NCBI RefSeq assembly: GCF_022842045.1
Contig: NZ_JALHQI010000014.1
Coordinates: 13,715 to 51,528 of the forward strand
Reading direction: 5' to 3'
DNA length: 37,814 nucleotides
Source: Arenimonas sp.
Lineage (GTDB): Bacteria; Pseudomonadota; Gammaproteobacteria; Xanthomonadales; Xanthomonadaceae
The notes beneath the pieces are model-generated. The model did not search any database and was not told the DNA's origin. It saw only the letters and a program-made list of their open reading frames with translations. Position numbers and translations under genes: made by a program. Shown one piece after another: positions 1 to 7,200 of this stretch. Each line of letters opens with the position of its first letter. Position 1 is the first letter of the stretch.

Positions 1-21
1 CAAATGAACCTGGTTCATTTG
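1..21. promoter_or_regulatory. Perfect 10-bp inverted repeat, possible operator
   Basis: CAAATGAACC and GGTTCATTTG flank a single central T, giving a perfect palindrome that ends 29 bp before the start of the downstream gene. It is AT-rich compared with its surroundings. The compact, loop-less form suits a dimeric repressor site, for example of the TetR type, better than a hairpin terminator. The window begins at its first base, so it may extend further left. The regulator is not identified. Confidence 0.45.
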
Positions 22-50
22 ATTTTGGTTTCTGACTGAGGGATCGGGCG

Positions 51-1304
51 ATGGGGTACTTGCGTTGTTTGAGGGGCATCGGGTCGGGCGTCGAGTATCC
101 GGTGGAGCCGCCGATGAACCTCGACCCGGTCGATGGCCGGCCGGTGCAGATGGTGCTGGACCTCGAGCGGCTGGCGCGCGAGAAGCCCGGCGCGGCGTGG
201 TACGACCCGGGCCGGAAGGACATGTGGCGCTTCGGTGCGCTGATGCCGCTCGACATCACCGACCCCGCCGACGCGGCGCACATCGTCGCGCTGGGCGAAG
301 GCCACACGCCGCTGCTCGATTACACGGACCACGCCATCGCGCGCGCGGCTGGCTTGAAGCTGCAGCTCAAGGACGAAGGCCGCGCCCATCCCGGCTACGG
401 CGCCAACCCCACGCAGAGCTTCAAGGACCGCGGCATGGCGATGGTGGTGGCGATGGCGCGCCGCGCCGGCCTCACCCGCCTGGCGGTGCCCACGCAGGGC
501 AATGCGGGCGATTCGCTCGTGCGCTACGGCCTCGCCGGCGGCCTCGAGGTCGTGGTGGCGATGCCCGACGACACGCCGATGCCCATCCTCGGCCAGGTCG
601 CCGCCATGACCCGCCTGCACCCGGACCGCATCCACCTCGAACTGGTGAAGGGCACCATCCGCGAAGCCGCCGCCAAACTGAAGGCCGACTACTGGCCGAA
701 CGGCTGGTTCAACTGCGCCACCTTCCAGGAGCCGGGCTGGCGCATCGAAGGCAAGAAAACCCTGGGCCTGGAAATGGCCGAGCCGCCGCCGGGCGAAACC
801 CGCTGGTCGCTGCCCGACGCCATTGTCTACCCCACCGGCGGCGGCACCGGCGTGCTCGGCATGTGGAAGGCCTTCGACGAACTCGAGGCCCTGGGCCTCA
901 TCGACGCCCGGCGCCCGAAGATGTTCTGCGTGCAGTCCGAAGTGACCACGCCGCTGGTGCGCGCCTTCGACGAAGGCGCCGACGACACCCATGCCCTGCC
1001 GCAGACCGGCCCTACGATCTCCACCGGCCTGAATGTGCCCGCCGGCGTCGGCCAGTTCCGCGTGCTGCAGATCATCCGCGCCAGCGGCGGCGCCGCGATC
1101 GCGGTGTCGGAACCCGACACCGCCCGCGAGCTCTCGCAGGTGTGGCGCGAACGCCAGCACTGGATCTCCCCCGAAGGCGCCGCCTGCCTGGCCGCGCTGC
1201 CCCAACTGCTCGACCGCGGCCTGCTCACCCGCGGCGAGCGCGTCGTCGCCGTCAACACCGGCTCGCTCGAGAAGTACCTCCCCGACCTGCGCCACCTGCT
1301 CTGA
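51..1304 (+). CDS. Threonine synthase-like PLP-dependent enzyme
   Basis: This is a fold-type II PLP enzyme of 417 residues. In the threonine synthase family such enzymes convert O-phosphohomoserine to threonine and phosphate in the cytoplasm. The PLP lysine lies in SFKDRGM (about residue 125). GNAGDS and the glycine-rich YPTGGGTGVLG provide phosphate-binding loops, and a C-terminal VNTGSLEKYL is seen. The N-terminus resembles the short zinc-ribbon lead of many threonine synthases (LRC...EYP) but keeps only one Cys. The ATG at 51 is preceded by GAGGGA about 8 bp upstream. A perfect palindrome lies just upstream, and the gene converges on an MFS carrier gene. Xanthomonads usually carry a canonical thrC in a thrABC operon, so this may be a second, specialised copy. 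The general class is firm; the exact substrate is inferred. Confidence 0.82.
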   Translation: MGYLRCLRGIGSGVEYPVEPPMNLDPVDGRPVQMVLDLERLAREKPGAAWYDPGRKDMWRFGALMPLDITDPADAAHIVALGEGHTPLLDYTDHAIARAAGLKLQLKDEGRAHPGYGANPTQSFKDRGMAMVVAMARRAGLTRLAVPTQGNAGDSLVRYGLAGGLEVVVAMPDDTPMPILGQVAAMTRLHPDRIHLELVKGTIREAAAKLKADYWPNGWFNCATFQEPGWRIEGKKTLGLEMAEPPPGETRWSLPDAIVYPTGGGTGVLGMWKAFDELEALGLIDARRPKMFCVQSEVTTPLVRAFDEGADDTHALPQTGPTISTGLNVPAGVGQFRVLQIIRASGGAAIAVSEPDTARELSQVWRERQHWISPEGAACLAALPQLLDRGLLTRGERVVAVNTGSLEKYLPDLRHLL

Positions 1305-1328
1305 CCGCGGGGCAGAAGCGCCCTCAGG

Positions 1329-1361
1329 CACCCAGCGACGGCTGGGTGGGACGTCAGTCCC
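1329..1361. repeat. Two adjacent hairpins, REP-like, between convergent genes
   Basis: CACCCAGC-GACG-GCTGGGTG is a perfect 8-bp stem (1329-1348). It runs directly into GGGAC-GTCA-GTCCC (1348-1361). The pair sits in the 71-bp gap between two convergent genes, where it could end transcription from both sides, although no T-run follows. The GGGACGTCAGTCCC core followed by GATGC looks like a REP palindrome. Only one copy was found in this window. Confidence 0.5.
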
Positions 1362-1375
1362 GATGCACCTGCGGG

Positions 1376-2725
1376 TCAGGAAGTGCGGGTGGTTACGGTC
1401 TCGAGGCCGTGGCCGCCGGGGCCTTTCTCGGTGACCCACAGGCGCCAGGCGAAGAACAGGCCCAGCGCGCCCAGCGTCGTGTAGACCCACATGCTGGCCG
1501 CGTAGCCTCCGGGGTTGTCCGGGCCGGCCCGGTAACGGTCGTTGAGGAAACCCACCACCAGCGGCACCAGCGTCCAGCCGATCTGCTGGCAGAAGGTCAT
1601 CAGCGCATAGGCGGCGCCCAGCCTCCGCCCGTCCACGATGTAGGCCACCGACGGCCACATCACCGCCGGCACCAGCGAGAACACACCGCCGAACAGCAGC
1701 ATCGCCACCAGCAGCGTCAGCGGCATCTCGCCGCTGCCGATGAAGGGAATGACCACGTTCACCAGCGGGCCCGGAGGCAAGTAAGTCACCGCCAGGAACA
1801 GCGGCAGCATCACCAGCGAGCCCACCGCCATGAACAGCGAACGCCGCCCCACCCGGTCCACCCACAGGCCGAACAGCGGCGTCGCGATGATGGCCGCCAC
1901 CGGGAGCAGGCTGCTCAGGATGCCCGCCGCCTCGCGGCTGAGCCCGTGCGCCTGCTGGAAATAGTCGATGGCGAAGCTGCGGAACGGGAACACCGCTGAG
2001 TAGAACACCACGCACAGCGCCACGATGTACCAGTAGGACGCGCTGAAGCGGAACATGCCGCGCAGCTCCAGCCGGTCGGTTTCGCCCGCCTCCCCGAGGT
2101 TGAAGCGGCCCTCGGCGCGCTTTTCCATGAAGAAGTACAGCATCGCCGCGCCCACGCCGGCCGCCATGATGCCGGTGGCCAGCCACAGCGGGTCGTGCCA
2201 GTTCGAGTACAGCGGCTCGGCGAACGACGGCGACCAGTCGGCCGAGGCCGAGCCCAGCCGCGCGATCGAGAGGTTGATGCCGAACGCGAAGCCGAGCTCC
2301 TTGCCCTTGAACCACTTGGCCAGCACCGCCGTGACCGCCACGATCAGCGGCTCGGCGCCCAGGCCCAGCAGGAAGCGGCCGGCCATCAGGGCCGGGAAGT
2401 TCTGCGCCGAGGCGCTGACCGCGGCCGCCACCACGCACAGCGCCGCGAACGCGACGATCGCCCGCCGGGCGCCGAACCGGTCGATCACGTAGCCGCTGGC
2501 CAACAGCACCACCAGCGCCGCCACCGTGTACGCCGTCGACAGCATGCCGATCTGCTGGTAGCTCAGGCCAAGGCCGGCCTCCGGACTTCGCAGCAGGTCC
2601 ACGACCGGGTTGAGCGCATCGTAGACGTAGTAGTTGCCGAACATGGCCAGGCTGACGAACAGCAGCACGGTCCAGCGGTAGGCGGTGCCGGGTCGCGGCA
2701 GCAGGGAATCGGGGGCCGGGCTCAT
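1376..2725 (-). CDS. MFS transporter, MFSD1-like
   Basis: This is an inner-membrane major facilitator of 449 residues with about 12 hydrophobic helices. The MFS motif A is visible after helix 2 (GYVIDRFGARR, about residues 77-87) and is echoed in the central loop (GLWVDRVGRRS). The stretch LGLGAEPLIVAVTAVLAKWF followed by KGKELGFAFGINLSIARLGS strongly resembles eukaryotic MFSD1, a carrier now known to move dipeptides. A peptide or amino-acid substrate is therefore plausible but inferred. It is the most downstream of three transporter genes on this strand, but the POT gene upstream has its own strong terminator, so this gene is probably transcribed separately. The start at 2725 gives a short cytoplasmic lead before helix 1. 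Confidence 0.85.
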   Translation of the reverse strand: MSPAPDSLLPRPGTAYRWTVLLFVSLAMFGNYYVYDALNPVVDLLRSPEAGLGLSYQQIGMLSTAYTVAALVVLLASGYVIDRFGARRAIVAFAALCVVAAAVSASAQNFPALMAGRFLLGLGAEPLIVAVTAVLAKWFKGKELGFAFGINLSIARLGSASADWSPSFAEPLYSNWHDPLWLATGIMAAGVGAAMLYFFMEKRAEGRFNLGEAGETDRLELRGMFRFSASYWYIVALCVVFYSAVFPFRSFAIDYFQQAHGLSREAAGILSSLLPVAAIIATPLFGLWVDRVGRRSLFMAVGSLVMLPLFLAVTYLPPGPLVNVVIPFIGSGEMPLTLLVAMLLFGGVFSLVPAVMWPSVAYIVDGRRLGAAYALMTFCQQIGWTLVPLVVGFLNDRYRAGPDNPGGYAASMWVYTTLGALGLFFAWRLWVTEKGPGGHGLETVTTRTS

Positions 2726-2795
2726 ATGCGCAGTCCAAGATGGGGCAGTCGCCGGACTTTAACCGTTCCGGCGACGCCGTGGCCGAAGCCGCAGG

Positions 2796-2824
2796 AAAAA
2801 AAACGGCGGCCCGGAGGCCGCCGT
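2796..2824 (-). terminator. Rho-independent terminator of the POT gene
   Basis: On the minus strand ACGGCGGCC-TCCG-GGCCGCCGT forms a perfect 9-bp stem, followed by an unbroken run of T (the A-run at 2796-2803 on the plus strand). It lies 22 bp beyond the POT stop codon. This is the clearest intrinsic terminator in the window. Confidence 0.93.
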
Positions 2825-2846
2825 CGGGGTTCGCGGGTGGCGGCGC

Positions 2847-4355
2847 TTACTTCACGCCGTGCATCAGCTTCTGGATCAGGGGCGCGATCAGGAACAGCAG
2901 CACGCCGCTCCCCAGCAGCACCCAGAAGCCGAACGTGTATCCCGAAAGGGCCGAGTCCACGGTCATGCCGGTTTCGCCGCTGACGTGGCTGGCGAAGATG
3001 CCCGACAGGTTGTTGCCGATCGCCGTCGACAGGAACCAGCCGCCCATGCCGAAGCCGACCAGGCGCACCGGTGCCAGCTTGGTCACCATCGACAGGCCGA
3101 TGGGCGACAGGAACAGCTCGCCGACGGACTGGATCACGTAGACCATGAACAGCGTCCAGAACGGGATCTTCAGCGTCTGCGGGTCGACCAGGCTCGACAG
3201 GGCGAACATCAGCAGCAGGAACGCCAGCCCGTTGAAGATGATGCCGAGACCGAACTTGCGCGGGATCGACGGATTGCGGCTGCCCATCTTGATCCACATC
3301 CACGCGATCAGCGGCGCCAGCGTGATGATCGCCAGCGAGTTCACGGACTGGAACCAGCCGACCGGGAAGATCCAGCCGCCGAGGTCGCGCTCGACGATGT
3401 TCTGCGCGAGGAAGTTGAACGAGCTTCCGGCCTGTTCGAAGAACATCCAGAACAGCACGTTGAACGCGAAGATGATCAGCATCGCGATGGCCATGTCGCG
3501 CCGCACCGCGCCATCCCGGAAACCTTCCTTCAGGATCAGCACGCAAAGACCGATGAAGAGCGCCGTCAGCAGCCACTGCAGGTTGCCGGCGTCGATCGAA
3601 AGCAGGAAGTAGATCACCGGGATCGCGACCAGCACGCCGGCGAAGACGTACAGCAAGTTGCGCTTGCCGCCGTCGCCATCCGGCGCCCGGCCGACGCCCT
3701 TGAGCTGGTCGCGGCCGAGCCAGAACCAGATCAGGCTGATCACCATGCCGATGCCCGAGGCGATGAACACGACCTTGTACGCCGGCAGCTCCGGCGAACC
3801 CCCGAACATCCGCTCGGCAAGCCAGCCGGTCAGGATCGGGGCGATGAACGCACCGGCGTTGATGCCCATGTAGAACAGCGTGAAGCCGGCATCGCGGCGC
3901 GTGTCACCCGACGAGTAGAGCTGGCCGACCATGGTCGAGATGTTCGGCTTGAACAGGCCGTTGCCCGCGATGATCGTGGCCAGGCCGAGCTTGAACACCA
4001 GCTCGTTCGGAACGACGATCATGAACAGGCCGATCGCCATCACCACCGCGCCGAGCAGGATGGAGCGCTGGTAACCGATGATCTTGTCGGCGACGTATCC
4101 ACCAAACAGGGCGGCGGCATAGACCAGCGCCAGGTAGGCACCGTAGAGGCGGCTGGCCGGGGCTTCGCCGGCACTGTCGCCCGCGTAGAACTGCGCCACG
4201 ATGTAAAGCGCCAGCGCCCAGCGCATGCCGTAGAAGGCGAAGCGCTCCCAGAACTCCGTCATGAACAGCATCCACAGCGGCTTCGGGTGGCCAAGCAACT
4301 GGCTGTACTGCGGAATCGGTGCGCCCGATTCAGGCGTGGTGGCGGCGCCGCTCAT
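2847..4355 (-). CDS. POT/PTR family di- and tripeptide:proton symporter
   Basis: This is a proton-coupled oligopeptide transporter of 502 residues in the inner membrane, importing di- and tripeptides. The family's proton-coupling ExxER motif is intact in the first helix (EFWERFAFYGMR, about residues 35-46). The PTR2 signature is present as FYMGINAGAFIAPILTGWLAE, and GGYVADKIIGYQRS matches the loop after helix 2. Length and about 14 hydrophobic segments agree with bacterial DtpT/DtpA-type members. The ATG at 4355 follows GGGAGAG with good spacing. A strong terminator lies after the stop. It lies between an MFSD1-like carrier and an AbgT carrier, suggesting a peptide-scavenging neighbourhood. 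Exact peptide preference cannot be read from the sequence. Confidence 0.95.
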   Translation of the reverse strand: MSGAATTPESGAPIPQYSQLLGHPKPLWMLFMTEFWERFAFYGMRWALALYIVAQFYAGDSAGEAPASRLYGAYLALVYAAALFGGYVADKIIGYQRSILLGAVVMAIGLFMIVVPNELVFKLGLATIIAGNGLFKPNISTMVGQLYSSGDTRRDAGFTLFYMGINAGAFIAPILTGWLAERMFGGSPELPAYKVVFIASGIGMVISLIWFWLGRDQLKGVGRAPDGDGGKRNLLYVFAGVLVAIPVIYFLLSIDAGNLQWLLTALFIGLCVLILKEGFRDGAVRRDMAIAMLIIFAFNVLFWMFFEQAGSSFNFLAQNIVERDLGGWIFPVGWFQSVNSLAIITLAPLIAWMWIKMGSRNPSIPRKFGLGIIFNGLAFLLLMFALSSLVDPQTLKIPFWTLFMVYVIQSVGELFLSPIGLSMVTKLAPVRLVGFGMGGWFLSTAIGNNLSGIFASHVSGETGMTVDSALSGYTFGFWVLLGSGVLLFLIAPLIQKLMHGVK

Positions 4356-4481
4356 TGGATCTCTCCCCTGGGATTTCTTGTGGTTTTGGTTCCGGCGAAG
4401 CCGGGCCGGCCGGCCCCGGCCGGCCTGTGAAGGCCGGCAAGGTGTAGCCGGAATGGGCGGCGCCCGTCAAACCATCGTCAC

Positions 4482-4511
4482 AAACCCGGCCCGCGGGATG
4501 AACGGGCCGGG
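4482..4511 (-). terminator. Probable terminator after the AbgT gene
   Basis: On the minus strand CCCGGCCCG and CGGGCCGGG form a 9-bp stem with a 9-nt loop, followed by TTTG. The T-run is short, but the position 9 bp past the stop codon supports the call. Confidence 0.6.
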
Positions 4512-4519
4512 CCGCCGGT

Positions 4520-6106
4520 TCAGCCGGCCGGGACGTACTCGTAGCTGGCGCCCACGCCCAGCGGGATGCCCAGGGCCCAGAAGGCGAGCAGGAAGCCCGT
4601 CCACAGCACCAGCAGGGTCACCGAGAACGGCAGCATCAGCGCCACCAGGGTGCCGATGCCGCTGGACTTCACGTACTTGCGGCAGAACACCACGATCAGC
4701 GGGAAGTAGGGCAGCAGCGGCGTGATGATGTTGGTGGACGAGTCGCCCACGCGGTAGGCGGCCTGGGTCAGGTCGGGCGAGATGCCCAGCTCCATCAGCA
4801 TCGGCACCATCACCGCGCCGATCAGCGCCCACTTGGCCGAGGCCGAACCGACCAGCAGGTTCACGAACGCCGACAGGAACACGATGCCCACCAGGGTGAA
4901 GCCCAGCGGCAGGCCCAGCGCGCGCAGGCCGTTGGCACCCTCGATGGCCAGCAGTGCGCCCAGGTTGGACTGGCCGAAGGCGTAGATGAACTGCGCGCAG
5001 AAGAAGGCCATCACGATGTAGTAGCCCATGCCGCTCATGGCCTTGGCCATGCCCTGCACCACGTCGCGGTGGTTCTTCACCGTGCCCGAGACCAGGCCGT
5101 ACACCACGCCCGGCACCAGGAAGAAGATGAAGATCAGCGGCACGATCGACTGCATCAGGGGCGCCTGCGCCACCAGCAGGTTGCTCTGGCCTTCCAGCAG
5201 TGCGGTGCCCGCCGGCGCGCGCCAGGGCGAGGCCTCCGGCAGCACCGTCATGAGGAAGCCCGCGGCCACGATCGCCATCGCCATCGCCGCCCAGCCCAGG
5301 CCGCTCTTCTCGGCAGCCGTCAGCGGGTCGAGCTTGGGCATCTCGGCCGGGTCGCCGTCGACCTTCGTGGCCTTCAGGCGCGGCTCGATCACCCGGTCGG
5401 TGAGGAACCAGCCGATGGCGATGATCAGGAAGGTCGACGCGGTGGTGAACACGTAGTTGTTCAGCGGATTCACCACCACGGTCGGGTCGGTGAGGTTGGC
5501 CGCGGCCTGGGTCAGGCCCGACAGCAGCGGGTCGAGGCTGCTGGGGATGAAGAAGGTCGCCGAGAAGCCGCCGGACACACCGGCGAACGCCGCCGCGATG
5601 CCCGCCAGCGGATGCCGGCCGGCCGCGTAGAAGATCACCGCGCCCAGCGGGATCACCAGCACGTAGCCGGCATCCACCGCGATGTGGCTGAGGATGCCGA
5701 CCGCGATCAGCGCCGGCGTGAGCAGCATCTTCGGCGTCACCGTCAGCGCCGCGCGCAGGGCCGCCGAGATGAATCCGGTGTGCTCGGCCACGCCCAGGCC
5801 CAGCATGGCCACCAGCACCACGCCCAGCGGCGGGAAGGTGACGAAGGTATTGACCATGGCGGCCATGAAACCGGTGAGCGAGGCGCCGGCCAGCAGGTTC
5901 TTGATCTCGATGGGGTTGCCGGTGCGCGGGTCGAGCGCGTCGAAGCTCATGCCCGACATCGCCCAGGACACTACCCACACCACCAGCATCAGCAGCAGGA
6001 ACAGCACCGCCGGGTCGGGCAACTTGTTGCCGATGCGCTCGACCAGGTCGAGCGAGCGGGCGATCCAGCCGCGCGGGGCGGCGGTGTCAGGGGTGGCGGG
6101 CGTCAT
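4520..6106 (-). CDS. AbgT family transporter
   Basis: This is an inner-membrane carrier of 528 residues. The AbgT family includes E. coli AbgT (uptake of p-aminobenzoyl-glutamate, a folate breakdown product) and MtrF/YdaH, which also export sulfonamides. The N-terminal segment RIGNKLPDPAVLFLLLM is characteristic. The family-typical stretch GVSGGFSATFFIPSSLDPLL (about residues 175-194) and its C-terminal counterpart containing GDSSTNIITPLLPYFPLI are both present, as expected for two inverted re-entrant repeats. Length is normal for the family. The ATG at 6106 follows GAGGAG. It lies 57 bp downstream of tryptophan 2,3-dioxygenase on the same strand with no evident terminator between them, so co-transcription is possible. 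Direction of transport is not known. Confidence 0.92.
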   Translation of the reverse strand: MTPATPDTAAPRGWIARSLDLVERIGNKLPDPAVLFLLLMLVVWVVSWAMSGMSFDALDPRTGNPIEIKNLLAGASLTGFMAAMVNTFVTFPPLGVVLVAMLGLGVAEHTGFISAALRAALTVTPKMLLTPALIAVGILSHIAVDAGYVLVIPLGAVIFYAAGRHPLAGIAAAFAGVSGGFSATFFIPSSLDPLLSGLTQAAANLTDPTVVVNPLNNYVFTTASTFLIIAIGWFLTDRVIEPRLKATKVDGDPAEMPKLDPLTAAEKSGLGWAAMAMAIVAAGFLMTVLPEASPWRAPAGTALLEGQSNLLVAQAPLMQSIVPLIFIFFLVPGVVYGLVSGTVKNHRDVVQGMAKAMSGMGYYIVMAFFCAQFIYAFGQSNLGALLAIEGANGLRALGLPLGFTLVGIVFLSAFVNLLVGSASAKWALIGAVMVPMLMELGISPDLTQAAYRVGDSSTNIITPLLPYFPLIVVFCRKYVKSSGIGTLVALMLPFSVTLLVLWTGFLLAFWALGIPLGVGASYEYVPAG

Positions 6107-6163
6107 GCGGGCTCCTCGGGATTGAGCAAAGTGCCCGAATCCTAACAGCCACCCGCGTTTGGT

Positions 6164-7024
6164 TCAGCCCGGCTGGCCCAGCACCGTGCGCACCTCGAAC
6201 AGCTCGGGGAAGAAGGTCAGCTCCAGCGCCTGCTTCAGGAAGCCCACGCCCGAGCTGCCGCCGGTGCCGCGCCGGAAGCCGATGATGCGCTCGACCGTCT
6301 TCATGTGCCTGAACCGCCAGAGCTGGAAGCTGCCCTCCACGTCCACCAGCTGCTCGCAGGTGGCGTAGGCCTCCCAGTGCGTGTCGGTGTCCTCGTAGAT
6401 GGCCTTGAACACCGGGATCAGCCCGGGCTCGCGCGCGTGCGGCTGCGACCAGTCGCGCTCGACGCAGCCGGCCGGGATGGCGTGGCCGCGGCGGTGCAGG
6501 TGGCGCAGGAATTCGTCGTACAGGCTCGGCGCTTCCAGCACGGCGGTGAGCGCGGCTCTGGCGGCCGGGTCGTGCCCGAACACCTTCACCATGCCGGCGT
6601 TCTTGTTGCCCAGCAGGAACTCGATCAGCCGGTACTGCAGCGACTGGAAGCCCGAGGCCGGGCCCAGGATGTCGCGGAACTGCAGGTAATCGGCCGGCGT
6701 CAGGGTCTCGAGCACCGACCACTGCTCGCTGAGCTGGCGCTGCACCTGCTTCACCCGCGCCAGGATCTTCTGCATCGGGTCGAGCTCGTCGCGCTGCAGG
6801 CAGGCGATGGCGGCGCGCAGCTCGTGGATCAGCAGCTTCATCCACAGCTCGGCCACGTGGTGCTGGACGATGAACAGCATCTCGTCGTGGTGCACCGGGT
6901 TCGAGAGCGGTTTCTGGGCGGCCAGCAGGGTGTCGAGCTGCAGGTAGCCGCCGTAGGTCAGGCGCTCGCGCAGGTCGGTGGTAATGGCGTCCTCCAGCGG
7001 GCGGAGGTTGTCGGGCGAGGTCAT
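6164..7024 (-). CDS. kynA: Tryptophan 2,3-dioxygenase
   Basis: This haem enzyme (about 286 residues) opens the indole ring of L-tryptophan to N-formylkynurenine, the first step of the kynurenine route. That route can lead to NAD in Xanthomonadaceae. The family core is unmistakable: [32 protein letters not shown] with the substrate-side histidine, [20 protein letters not shown], and [13 protein letters not shown] followed by [13 protein letters not shown], containing the axial haem histidine. The frame stays open to an ATG at 7195, but the ATG at 7024 is preferred because it gives an N-terminus ([13 protein letters not shown]) matching known homologues, and the longer form would overlap the leader of the divergent gene. 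An ATG at 7057 is a less likely alternative. No other kynurenine gene is in the window. Confidence 0.96.
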   Translation of the reverse strand: MTSPDNLRPLEDAITTDLRERLTYGGYLQLDTLLAAQKPLSNPVHHDEMLFIVQHHVAELWMKLLIHELRAAIACLQRDELDPMQKILARVKQVQRQLSEQWSVLETLTPADYLQFRDILGPASGFQSLQYRLIEFLLGNKNAGMVKVFGHDPAARAALTAVLEAPSLYDEFLRHLHRRGHAIPAGCVERDWSQPHAREPGLIPVFKAIYEDTDTHWEAYATCEQLVDVEGSFQLWRFRHMKTVERIIGFRRGTGGSSGVGFLKQALELTFFPELFEVRTVLGQPG

Positions 7025-7131
7025 CGGGGGTCGGCAGGGCTCGGACAGGGCGTCCATGGTATGTGAAGACCCCGGGGCTGTCCCCGCGGGCGGTTCCTCA
7101 CGCCACTTGTCACGCTTCTGACCTCGAAGTG

Positions 7132-7140
7132 GGCTAGATT
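7132..7140 (+). promoter_or_regulatory. GGCTAGATT box, likely -10 of the first nuclease gene
   Basis: The box lies 69 bp before the start codon. Closely matching boxes occur at nearly the same distance before the next two paralogues, and TAGAAT/TAGACT hexamers also precede tRNA-Thr and the entericidin-like gene. A GC-rich hairpin (7149-7167, stem GGCGG/CCGCC extended by two weaker pairs) and a TTGGGGA ribosome binding site follow. No convincing -35 hexamer at 17 bp is seen. Confidence 0.5.
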
Positions 7141-7200
7141 CCGACCCCTTGGCGGGCTGTCCGCCGATAGCACTGCTTACCTCTTGGGGAGTCACACCGA

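Noticed and set aside
15..2738. Open frame of 907 codons on the minus strand
   Set aside because: It is antisense to the threonine-synthase-like gene and out of frame with the MFS gene, with no recognisable motif.
7025..7195. Longer N-terminus for tryptophan 2,3-dioxygenase
   Set aside because: The extra 57 residues are not family-like and would overlap the leader of the divergent nuclease gene. The ATG at 7024 gives the expected start.
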